From: Helianthus annuus
Taxonomy: Eukaryota > Streptophyta > Magnoliopsida > Asterales > Asteraceae
Direction of reading: 5' to 3'
Length of the DNA: 64,000 nt
Assembly: GCF_002127325.2 (NCBI RefSeq)
Contig: NC_035439.2
Location: 141,824,827 to 141,888,826, forward strand
How positions within the stretch are numbered: position 1 is the stretch's first letter; each line of letters opens with the position of its first letter. Below the pieces are notes generated by a model. That model was not told where the DNA came from. It saw only the letters and a program-made list of their open reading frames with translations, and searched no databases. Positions 45,877-55,927 of the stretch are shown here, in pieces. The position numbers were made by a program, and so were the translations under genes.

Positions 45877-47193
45877 ATGTTAGGTGAGGGATCTTCATCG
45901 GGAGTGAAGCGCAAGAGGCGCGGTACTAGAGCTCAGGGAGCTGCTCAGGAGCAGCCGGCTGATACACTACTTAGAGAGATTACATATAGGGATGACGGGA
46001 TCCCACATGGTCAGAGTAATAGGTTAGTGGATAGCCCGTTGTTGCGATTTACTGTTGGGTCGGCTGAGTATATGAAGTTTGATACTATTAAGAAGCTGAG
46101 GCTGCTAGAGTTTAGAAGGATAGATTGGGATTTGGTTGGTCAGTTGGGGCAGGTTGAGAGGCTGCAGGAGCTATTAGGGCCAAAGTTTAGAATGGCGTTG
46201 GATTGTGACGCGCCACAGTATTACGAGCTCACCCTGGAGTTTCATTCCACATTTTACTATAGGCATCCAGGGGGTTTTGATGAGCCAGATGTAGTATCAT
46301 TTGTGTTGGGTAAGAGGATCTACAACATGAGTTTACCACAGTTCGCAGAGGCAACTGGGTTTTACACAGTTCAGGAGGTCGAGTCTGAGGAGTTTAGGGG
46401 TTTGCTGAGGCAGGTAGTGAAGGAGGAGAAGGATTGTTGTGTATTGAAGGAGGAGTTAGCGAGGTTTTGGCGCACTATTGCTATTTCACCATTTTCAAAC
46501 AACATGGTGGCGTCTGATATCAGAGATCCTCTTTATCGGTTTGTGCACAAGATACTGGCAGCTACATTGATAGGTAGGCATGAAGGGGATAATAAAGTGA
46601 ATCAGCACAGTTTGTTTTGTCTGATGTGCATGGTGGAGCGTCGCCCAGCAAATTTAGCGAGCATTCTGGCATGGTCGTTGGTGAGGCCGAAGAAGGGAGG
46701 AGGAAAGGCGAGGTTATATGGCGGGCCGTATATTACGATGTTGGCAACGAATTTGGGTATATTTGCTGATTTCCCTCCTGAGAGGATGCGTATAGGACCA
46801 GCTCCATCACTTATGGAGTTGAGGAGCTTTCAGCTGGCGAGGATAGTTACATGCGATGATCCGCCAGTATGGTCTGAGGTTTTGCCAGCACCACCCTCAC
46901 CGGATCCAGCTGCCGAAGAGGCAACACATACTACGATTCCCGAGCGTTACCAGGTGCCACTTCAGAGGCATCAGTTGCCGGCACGAGAGTACCCCGTTAG
47001 ACAGCCGCGGCCCGAGCCGTTGACGTTAGAGGCAGTTTATGACAGGATGGATAGGTTATTTGATTTAGTGGAGCAGATGCGAGATGGTATGAGAGTGATT
47101 ATGGATCACTTCCACTTGCAGCCGCCGGCGTCTTGGCAGCCACAGCAGGAGGATCCTGCAGGCGGGCAGCAGGGTGGAGCAGGAGGAGCATGA
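45877..47193 (+). CDS. Athila 3' ORF (env position, ATHILA ORF-1-like), intact 438 aa
   Basis: Open from ATG 45877 (MLGEGSSSGVKRKRRG), one base after a TTTGAACAG acceptor-like sequence, to the TGA at 47193. Central motifs such as FHSTFYYRHPGGFD, VSFVLGKRIYNMSLPQFAEATGFY and NQHSLFCLMCMVERRPANL fit the family often called ATHILA ORF-1, found after pol in Athila elements. The C-terminal third is Pro/Gln-rich with a short amphipathic stretch (YDRMDRLFDLVEQMRDGM). I see no signal peptide or clear membrane span, which argues against a classical envelope protein. Its function is unknown. It is the only intact ORF of this element. By analogy it may be expressed from a spliced RNA, but I have no direct evidence. 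Confidence 0.8.
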   Translation: MLGEGSSSGVKRKRRGTRAQGAAQEQPADTLLREITYRDDGIPHGQSNRLVDSPLLRFTVGSAEYMKFDTIKKLRLLEFRRIDWDLVGQLGQVERLQELLGPKFRMALDCDAPQYYELTLEFHSTFYYRHPGGFDEPDVVSFVLGKRIYNMSLPQFAEATGFYTVQEVESEEFRGLLRQVVKEEKDCCVLKEELARFWRTIAISPFSNNMVASDIRDPLYRFVHKILAATLIGRHEGDNKVNQHSLFCLMCMVERRPANLASILAWSLVRPKKGGGKARLYGGPYITMLATNLGIFADFPPERMRIGPAPSLMELRSFQLARIVTCDDPPVWSEVLPAPPSPDPAAEEATHTTIPERYQVPLQRHQLPAREYPVRQPRPEPLTLEAVYDRMDRLFDLVEQMRDGMRVIMDHFHLQPPASWQPQQEDPAGGQQGGAGGA

Positions 47194-48598
47194 GGATATG
47201 CAGCAGTGCTTATGGAGCTTATATCTTTTGTTTTTATTTTATGCTGTTTTGATCCTCATATTTTGGTCTGTACTTATATTATATACTAGTTGGTAGGGTT
47301 TTGGGGTTGGTCGATACTTGGATGATTGTTGATATTTTGATGGTATATATTATGTTGGTTTGGTATGATTTGAGTGTTAGGTCGTTGTTGGTGCCGCTTC
47401 CGTTCGCGTGTCCGAGTTAGTACAGTTTGCTGAGCGCGTTTTGGATTGGAGGGCATGTGTGGTATCGACTAGCATACTGACAGTCTCACATATTTATTCA
47501 GCTAAGTCGTTCCACCTGTATATTTTGTATATTTTATTTATTTTTCGTTTTTCTTTTTGTTTTTAGGTTTTAGGAGTCATGTTTTCATCCTTGCATTAGG
47601 GACAATGCAATATTTAAGTGTGGGGATGGAACATTTGAGTCGTGAGTCATTTAGTTAGTAAGTCTTGAGTCATAAAAAACCGAAAAATACAAAAAAAAAT
47701 GAAAAATTTGAAAAAAAATCCAAAAAAAAATTAAAAATTTTGAAAATGTCCTTTGAAATAAGAAGTTTGCAAAATAAAAATGGAAAATGATAGAAAAGTC
47801 GGGTTTTTGATCGGGTTCAAATAATAATAGTATGAGAATAAATAATCGTGCTTGTGTCTAGTTTGGGATGCGCGGGTAGGCTTGATTCGGTTTCGGGTTC
47901 CTTTGATATTAATTATACCTAATTGTCGGTCTACTAGTGGGTTCTCATCTAGGGAGAGTGGGGAAATTGAAACCGCCAAAAATAGTATAAGGGATGCCGT
48001 TATAAGCTAAGATCGTTAGAGTTTTTGGTCATTATCTCGTTGGAAAAGAAAAAAAATAAAATAAATAAATAAATAAGCGAGCTAGAAACTGAATGAAAGT
48101 AGCCATTTCTATGTAGTCTGTGGTTGGGGATAGCGACTCTACAACCGGATTACCGCTAGGATGTGTGAAATCGACCTGCAAAGAAAAGTAAAAAAGTACC
48201 GAAGCCTATGTAATATGTGGTTGGGGATAGTGACTATACAGCCGGAATGCCTCTGGGATTAGGGAAAGCAACGTCTATGCTCGATAAAAAAATGAGAAAA
48301 AGTGATGAAAAAAAAAGGAAAGAATAAGATTTGATTTTAAACTCTCTTGATATTGGTATAAGGCGGTTAGGAAATAACCCAGTGGTGGTTCCTTGGATTG
48401 ACCGAACTTGAACCTAAATTGCATGATGAGGGCTTGGAACCGTGTTGGGTTTAAGAGGATCATTATACTTGCAATCGCGGCTAACACGAGTGTCGATTTA
48501 ATAAAATAACCTAAACTTTTGTCCCGATCGACTATTCCGACTATGATTCCGTTTGCACAATTCTTTTTCGAGGACGAAAAAAAAGTCAAGTGTGGAGA
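47194..48598 (+). other. Athila 3' untranslated region with polypurine-like sites
   Basis: Non-coding. TTTAAGTGTGGGGATGG near 47610 and GTCAAGTGTGGAGATA immediately before the right LTR (48585-48600) resemble the Athila polypurine tract. Two 39-base units with TGTGGTTGGGGATAG lie at 48111-48149 and 48208-48246. A-rich runs occur at 47680-47760. Confidence 0.7.
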
Positions 48599-50285
48599 TA
48601 TATTGCAAAATACATCTTTATTCGCGTCCGGTTCTAGTCATTAGATAGTTGTTTTTGTCCGTTTTTAGCGTAGAATGTACATACTTTTAATATTTTGTGT
48701 TTTCCAGGTCTTAGCAGTAAAAAGGAGCAGAAATGAATTAAAATCTAGAAAGGCGAAAAGCTGGAGCGGAAATCGAGGAACTCGGAAGCAAGAATGAAGA
48801 AAAAATCAATTCTAGAGCTTCTAGGCGGGCCGCGTAAGTTTATAGTTGTCTTTTACGTGCCCCGCGTCAACTTAAAAGAAAAAATTCCAGGTTCTGATAT
48901 CCGGGCGGGCCGCGTAAGCTTAGCCTTACATATTACGCGGGTCGCGAGAGAGGTTAAAACGTGCAACCGACTTGAAACAGCTAACGGCTAGTAGGGTTTC
49001 TTGGCTATTTAATAACATCATCATCAACAGCCGTGGAGGAGACGAATTTTGGAGTTCTTGACCATCATTGGAGGCTGTTGAAGGCTGCTGGAACGTACGG
49101 GATCGCTTGGAATCATCGGGTAACATCTTGGAGCGCTCGGGAGTAGAGATTACGGGTTTAAACTTCCTGTTTCTTTGTTTTTCGTTCGTTTTACTTTGTT
49201 GCATGATGAATTCAGAAGTTATTATGATTTTGTTTATGTTCGTGAACATGTTTTCCGGCTAAAAACCTTTAACTACCTAGGCTAATGACAATAGTATAAC
49301 AAAGTTCGGTTTTTATTTGATTTTTGGCGTGGTTGTGGATTTTTCTTGCATTGTAAAAGCTATGGGAATTTAACTTGGTGTGTATGCGTGCTTGTGACTA
49401 TTTCATTATTGATTATTGCTTCGTATAATCCTTGGTGACGGTCTTTATCACATAATAGGGTTGTGCTAGGGTTCTTGATTTAGGTGAGTGTCTATATCAC
49501 GTAATAGATCATTAATCCTTTAGGGTGAAAACGCGTAAGTAACCTTAGAAACAATATTCGGTAATTTAATAAAATCAAGTGTTCTGCTAAACTCGTCGCT
49601 GTGAGGCTCGAGGGTATTAATAGGTCTCGGTTTAGTTATAAGTCCTTAACATTCCATTGTCTATTAAACCAAGATTAAAACCCGTAGTTGCTTTAGACGT
49701 TCGCGCTGTGAGGTAGAGCGTCTTATATAGGCACTTTCAAGAAACTAGAGGACTGTGAGGAAATCTAGTAAGCCAGTGAGCGTAACATCCTAGGTAGTGC
49801 CACAAGAATCGCCTCGAGAGTGTTTGAGGGACTTAGTGGTGTCTTAATAGGTTTAGCATTTAAAGATCCCGGTTCCACACCACAAAATTATCAAATAGAA
49901 ATCCACTCTGAGTTTAGCTTGCGTCTAGCCTAGGTAGTCTTCATCATCTCTGGTCAAAGTCTTCGTTCGAGTTCGTGTTAGTTATTTAGCTAATCTAGTT
50001 ATTCGTTATTTGCATTCTTAGGATTTTTAGAAACCCCCCCCCCCCAATCAATAAACAATTTAGTTATGTCGTGTCAGTTTTAGTCTTTATAGAGTCTTAG
50101 CGTAATCAGTAGAGTCTCGTGGGTTCGATACTCGGACTTACTTTAGCTTTACTACATTGATCGGTACACTTGCCGGTTGTGTGGTTTAGGGTTTAGATCG
50201 AGTCTTAGTTTATAAATTTAAAGCTTAGAGTGTCTAATTTAGGGTTAATTTTAGTTGTTTTTGTTAAACCATTTTCAGCACATCA
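48599..50285 (+). repeat. Athila right LTR
   Basis: 1687 bp, TATATTGCAAAATACATC to TTTTCAGCACATCA. It lacks the Sirevirus-like insertion (intact CCAGGTCTTAGC at 48704-48715). The second ATCAT copy follows at 50286-50290. Confidence 0.93.
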
Positions 50286-51872
50286 ATCATTTGTTACTTT
50301 TGTACTTCTAAAGTTCCCTAACTTCCACTAGATATGAACCAAAGGAACAGGTTTTCTAAGAAGTAGTCTCTGAACAGGTCAAAACTAAATCCAATGGTTA
50401 AAACATTTTATGAGATGGAATATCAAATGGAAGACGGGAGCAAACTTTCTCCCGTCAGTGAGGGTCCAAGTTCGGGATTGATCTACTTTCGTACTCTTTA
50501 TTCAATCAAATCCAACCATGTAAGACGGAATATGCAACATTGGGGCATATGTTCCATAAGAAGAACCAGCATAATATCTTCTTTAACAAAAATCAGCTAA
50601 CTTTCTCGGCAAATAATTGCTACTAAGAACCAGATTCCATCATCTTAAAGTTAGAAAAACATGTCTAATCCAAATATCAAAGTGCATTTATTTTTTAAGT
50701 TGCATAGCAAGCATTGACCACATAAAAGTCAACACAAACAAAGAACAATATTTTGGTCCACGAACAAAAGACACCATACAACATGGAAGTTATCAAGACA
50801 CAATAGAACTACCAGTAATTTATAAACTAAACACATGAGCAGAAGATACACTTCAAACTCACTAGTACAAGTTACAACTTCCATCGAAAAATAGTAGCCT
50901 TCAAGTTTCCAAGGCAATGTATAAGCTGCAAAGCAAAACATACAATATGTCAGCATAGATATAGGTAGGCTTGTAAACCAACCGAACGAACACGAACAAA
51001 GGCATATGCATGTCCGCTCATTTAGCTTTAACCGAACATGAACAGGAACATGAACATATAATCAAACAATTTTTTTGTTCATGTTCATTCATTAAGAAAA
51101 TGGGCGTGTTCGTGTTCGTTTATTTTCGTAAACGAACGGTTCACGAACATAAATGAAATTAATTTAACAAACATAAAACAACACAAATTAACATAAATGA
51201 ATAAATATAAACGAACACAAATGAACATTACTGACCAAGAACAAACTTAAGGAGTTTTCTCTTGATGTTGACCCTGTGTATATTTAATTGGGCTACCTTG
51301 AGATTGGGTCTTTGGTCCCACCCTTAGCCCTGGCATATCAAAGTTATTGTAGTTTGATATTCATTCATTTTAGAGAAAAAAAATCTTAGCGTTTGTACCA
51401 ACAATGTGCTATTTTATACTTGTGATTAATACATATAGAGTGCATGTTATGAGAAATGCAAATCTTGTATTAAAAGTTGATATATTTCATGGAAAAGAAG
51501 CTAAATAAATGAGTGGATGATAAACATGACAGTAACTTGTATGATAAAATTTTTTAGACCTCATATTTCTAATCCACACATTTAATACGATGAACAATGG
51601 TCATTGACAAAGGCATATTCTAAGAAGTAATAACTATCTAGATGTTTAGATGTTTTTCTAGTAACAATAATAACTATCCTTGACCACAAGACTATATTCT
51701 GTCCAAATAATTTCTCAAAACAAAGATTAGACCGGTGTCAACATGACCCAAGAAGAATCTAATACTCAATCCAAGGATTATAAACCTTTCGGTAAACCAA
51801 ATCTTAATTTCTGTTACATATGATTCAAGATAAGCTTTAAAAGCGGGTATCGATTGAGTTTTAGATTAGTCA
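50286..51872. other. Copy 1 distal host sequence
   Basis: Second part of duplication copy 1, matching 63191-64000 for its first 810 bases or so. No gene is supported. A GAACA/GTTCG-rich stretch at 50975-51240 contains CGAACACGAAC and TGTTCGTGTTCG in both orientations, probably a small repeat. The unit ends at 51872, where copy 2 begins. Confidence 0.7.
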
Positions 51873-52100
51873 ATCTGTCAGTTAAGTAGGCGTGTTCGAT
51901 AGTTAACTCGTCAGCATCCAACGAATGTTTGAAACTTTAGAAGGATACAGACTGGGAAGATAAAGATGGTGGGGGTCAACACTCAACTGTTTATCTGGTG
52001 GCTACAATGCATCATCCGAATCAACCCAAGTTGGACAAGATAAACTACCTTTTTATCTTTCAGGTTTTCTGTTGTGGGACCCACCTGACCCAACTACCTA

Positions 52101-52153
52101 CACGTGCCAAAAGATACAATGCTTTATTGTTAAGCTTTTGGCGCCTATAAATA
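52101..52153 (+). promoter_or_regulatory. Copy 2 promoter: G-box and TATA box
   Basis: CACGTG (52101-52106) and TATAAATA (52146-52153), 121 bases before the ATG. Compared with copy 1, 17 bases just upstream of the TATA box are missing, bringing the G-box closer to it. Confidence 0.6.
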
Positions 52154-52266
52154 ACTACCATTCCCCCTTTCAGTTGATACATCCAACAAACTCATTTCTT
52201 TTTCCTACATCAATCAATCAAGATTGTTTTAGATTTTCGTAAAAACGAACCAATTGTCAACTGATA

Positions 52267-53108
52267 ATGGATCACAAAAAGCATCAATCCGGAGGTTCTT
52301 CTTCGTCTTCTTCATTTACAGAGAATCTGTTTGGCCCCAAGGATGCATCCTCAGCCTCCTCGTCGGGCCTTTTCACCACTGTTTTCGGTCCCTCCTCCAC
52401 GGTATCCTTCTCCCTCTTTCTGGATCCTTTTTATGGATTAACCCAAAATCACAGATTACTACTATTTTCATTCACTGTTAATCGAATCACAGAATCTTAC
52501 ACATTAGAATTTGTTTGTTTTCAGGGTCTTGGAAGACATCCATCACACTATAACAACACAGGATCATCCAAAAACAAGGAGTCTGGTGGTCCATATGGAA
52601 GTGGCAAACCTTCTACACCAGGTTGATAACGCTTTTTTATAAAATTTTAACCCAATAATGTAAGCCAATGTGAACTTAGTTACTAATTACATCATCTTTT
52701 GGCAATAGATTACAAGACACAAAGAAGCGCAGGTCCAGTTTACCAAAATGAAACGGCAGAACCAAGCTATCTCAGTTCATCCATCTATTATGGTGGCCAA
52801 GAAGATTATACCCCAAATACAGAAACCACTCGCCCTCCACATACAGTGAGCATTTCCACCTTTTTGTTACATGTTAACGCTAAAAGCGTTAGAACTAACA
52901 ATATTTTTGTACGCGTTTTATTTTATTAGTCCAAGAAAGATGGAGGTGATAATGATCCAAATGGGAGCAGTGCTTCAAGGGGAAACTGGTGGCAAGGTAA
53001 GACTTTTACATGACATATGGTTCTGATAAAAAGCTGCTTACTTTGTTAAAATTTAAAGCCAAATGGTAATCTTGTTTCTATGATCATACAGGATCTCTCT
53101 ACTATTAA
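52267..53108 (+). CDS. Small Ser/Gly-rich protein with NWWQGSLYY C-terminus, copy 2 (five exons)
   Basis: Exons 52267-52401, 52525-52621, 52709-52845, 52930-52996 and 53092-53108 give 453 nt and 150 aa, with GT-AG introns at the same places as copy 1. It starts MDHKKHQSGGSSSSSSFTEN and ends SASRGNWWQGSLYY. Against copy 1 there are three extra Ser residues near the N-terminus and six substitutions (Pro-Gln, Asp-Glu, Ser-Thr, Ser-Tyr, Gly-Ala, Ala-Thr), none in the C-terminal block. Both copies look functional. The CRM-like element lies 431 bases after the stop codon and could affect 3' processing or chromatin; that is inference. Function unknown. Confidence 0.85.
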
Positions 53109-53538
53109 ATGACATGCTTTTGTATGGATGGATGAAGGTGAAGTTTAGGGAGTGGCAAGACCGTAAATAATCCTAAAGTTTTAGTCTATCAGGGTCATGA
53201 TATCTGTTTGTTTGTTGGTCTTAAGTCATAGCAAGTGTTTAATGTTGAATGTATGGTCAACTCTCTTAATGGTATATATCTATGGAAATGGAATATGTTA
53301 ACCTTCTTTGCATGTATACTTAATTTAGTTGGTTTTTGACCAATAATATGCCATCTTTTGAATGTGCCAAATAAGATTTGGTATGTAGCAAGCATCATTC
53401 TGTTGAATGATAATATGTGTTTTCTTAGATTCATATATTCTGAGGGTTGGCTAATCTATGAGATTATTATGTAATATGCTCGGTATATCTTTCTCTGGTG
53501 CCATACTGAACTAATGGGGGCATGTTTAAATATATTAT
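53109..53538 (+). other. Copy 2 gene 3' flank
   Basis: Matches the copy 1 flank, up to the target site of the CRM-like element (ATTAT at 53534-53538). No other feature seen. Confidence 0.7.
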
Positions 53539-53965
53539 TGATGTAGCGTGTGTTACGAAAGATGAAGATCAAACACGTTGATTCTACGAATACCCGTGTA
53601 GTTCTTCCCCAACCCCCAAGATTCCACCCAAAGTACATAATTTGAAGAGAAAAATGAGTTAATTCAAAATTCAAGTCTGAACTTTCCAAATACTATAGAA
53701 ACATATAAATAGGAACAGAAATTCGAAATGGGCCTAAAAAAGACAAGGGGCCAAACACAAGCCCAAAAACAAAATGCCCAAAACACTTCAAAAAACATAA
53801 AAACGTAAATAAGCAATAGAAGTAAGCGTTTTTTCGCCTGGTCGCACGCCCAAAATGGACCCTCGTAGCCCAAGTTAGAGCCATTTTAGTGAAGCCTCTT
53901 TTGTTACGCGGTCTTGGGCCTCCAAATACGAGATAGCCCGCTCCTCCACACTTGTGCCCGCATCA
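53539..53965 (-). repeat. CRM-like 3' LTR
   Basis: 427 bp, TGATGTAGCGTGTG to GCCCGCATCA, followed by TTCCCCCTGG, a polypurine tract on the minus strand. Confidence 0.9.
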
Positions 53966-55325
53966 TTCCCCCTGGATAGACAAAATTCGCCCTCGAATTA
54001 CCACCAGGTTCATCATCAGAAGAATCACCATAATAAGGCAACAGATGCTTCACATTAAACACATCAGAACAACGAATGTGACTTAGCAGCTTCAGACGAT
54101 ACGCATTCGGATTGATCTTCTCCACGATTTAACTGGGCCAATCTTCTTGGCTGACAACTTGTTGTATTCCCCAACTGTAAAACGATCTTTAGTCAAAACA
54201 GCCCAAACAAAATCACCTTCCTCGAACTCAACATGCCTACGCTTCTGATCAGGAGCTTGCTTATACTTCAGATTAGCTCGGGTCAAATGATCATACACAG
54301 AATTATGAATTTCATGTAAACCCTCCACAAAATCTTGAACTTTCTTTGGAACAGATCCAGAAACAGGAAGAGACATCAAATCAAGTGGTCCCCGAGGCTG
54401 AGATGAGTAAACTATCTGAAATGGGCTATATCCGGTGCTCCGATTAACAACATGATTATGAGCAAACTCAGCTTGGCACAATTTTTGATCCCATGCCTTC
54501 ACATGATCACCAACCAAACACCTCAGCAAATTCCCAAGTGATCGATTAACAACTTCAGTTTGGCCATCAGTTTGTGGGTGATAAGCACTACTGAAGTTGA
54601 GTTGAGTATTTACCATCTTCCACAAGCTACGCCAAAAATGACTCAGAAATCGGGTATCCCATTCAGACACAATAGAAGAAGGTAGCCCATGCAAACGGTA
54701 CACGTCCCGAAAAAAGAGTTGGGCCACATTAACAGCATCAGTCGTCTTCTTGCAGGGAATAAAATGGACCATCTTAGAAAACCGATCCACAACAACAAAG
54801 ATAGAATCGCTACCCCTCTGAGTACGAGGTAACCCCAACACGAAATCCATACTAATATCAACCCATGGCTGCGAGGGGACTGGCAAAGGCATATAGAGAC
54901 CCGCATTGGTAGCCGTGCCCTTTGAAACCTGACAAATACGGCACCTCTTCACATAACGATCCACCTCTTTCCTCATAGTAGGCCAATAATAAGAAGCTTG
55001 CACCAGCTGTAAACTCGCGACCAACATACCCCTCACCATGTAAATGCTTAATAATCTGCAAGCAAAGACTGGAGTCGGGAATACATAGTTGATTCCCCTT
55101 GAACAGAAAACCATCATGCAAAAGAAAGTCTGACTTTTTCCCAGTTTCCACATCCTGCAAAATAACTGAGAAATAAGGGTCAATGGCTAACTGCTCACGA
55201 ATGACCTCCAGACCCAGCACATCAACCTTCATGGATACAAGCAGATTACTCCTCCTGCTTAAGGCGTCAGCAACCCTGTTTGACCACAAAAGTAAACTTT
55301 TCAAGAAAGTCCAACCATCGCCCAT
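53904..55325 (-). pseudogene. CRM-like integrase, several frames
   Basis: Pieces in shifted frames: 54858-55325 (RNase H end, VADALSRRSNLL), 54092-55183 (integrase core) and 53904-54125 (tail, NPNAYRLKLLSHIRCSDVFNVKHL). The zinc finger ends CRICQVSKG. Catalytic positions are SMDFVLGLP, then SIVSEWDTRF, where Glu replaces the expected Asp of SDRD, and HPQTDGQTE. The tail frame continues into the 3' LTR, as known for CRM-type elements. The frameshifts and the Asp-to-Glu change make it inactive. Confidence 0.85.
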
Positions 55326-55451
55326 GCTTATAAGATACCTTGTCTTGAGTACGAATGTGCCTTAGGGAATCATGATCAGTGAATAAGACAAACTTCTTTT
55401 GAAACAAGTAATGACGCCAATGCTTTACAGCTTGGACCACCGCATAAAACT

Positions 55452-55927
55452 CTAGATCATAAGTAACCTCAACTTAGGCCCAGTTAATTTCTCACTAAAA
55501 TAAGCAACAGGTCGACCACCCTGACTAAGAACCCCGCCAATTCCAACCTTTGAGGCATCAGTATGAAGTTCAAAAACTTGAGAAAAATCAGGCAATACCA
55601 GAATTGGTCCTGTAGTGAGCTTCTCTTTCACAACTTGAAAAGCCAACTCTGCCTCATATGTCCATACAAACGTCTTCCCCTTCATACAATCTGCACTAGG
55701 GCCATAATAGAACTGAAGTGTGGAATAAACCGTTTGTAAAAAGAAGCAAGCCCATGGAAACTACGAACTTCAGTAATGGTAGTAGGAGTTGGCCAATTTT
55801 GAACAGCCGCCACCTTGGATTCATCAACCTGTATCACATCACCAGAAACAACATACCCCAAGAACAACACCTTAGGGGTCATGAACACACACTTCTTGGT
55901 GGCTGCATAAAAACGGTCCCTGCGAAG
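55452..55927 (-). pseudogene. CRM-like RT end and RNase H
   Basis: Two frames. 55682-55888 continues RT after an in-frame TAA (55928-55930) with FLGYVVSGDVIQVDESKV and FYKRFIPHFS. 55452-55685 carries RNase H with FELHTDASKVGIGGVLSQGG, including the first catalytic Asp. The frame changes at about 55685 and is lost again before 55452. Confidence 0.85.

Larger units (their letters stand above)
19110..50285 (+). mobile_element. Athila-type Ty3/gypsy retrotransposon with two nested insertions
   Basis: Plus-strand element of about 13.9 kb without its nested insertions. It has a left LTR (19113-19230 and 22392-23965), a tRNA-Asp primer-binding site, gag, protease, RT, RNase H and integrase, a long 3' region with a further ORF, and a right LTR (48599-50285). 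It is flanked by ATCAT (19105-19109 and 50286-50290). Three bases (CAA) lie between the left ATCAT and the LTR start, so that boundary is slightly uncertain. Athila is indicated by the tRNA-Asp site, the YAYRRMPFGLCNAPATFQRCM type of RT and the extra ORF after pol. The matching site in copy 2 (63191) is empty. Confidence 0.92.
16685..51872. repeat. Tandem duplication, copy 1 (interrupted by Athila)
   Basis: Host segment of about 4.0 kb in two parts: 16685-19109 and 50286-51872. Both parts match copy 2 (51873 onward) in the same order. The join between them is the Athila insertion, marked by ATCAT on each side. Copy 1 keeps an empty site (ATTAT, 18364-18368) at the position where copy 2 has the CRM-like element. 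Confidence 0.92.

Noticed and set aside
50394..50838. ORFs in the distal host sequence, partly shared with 63299-63728
   Set aside because: They are conserved only as far as the duplicated DNA is. Frame lengths differ between copies (73 versus 68 codons) because of indels, so coding is unlikely.
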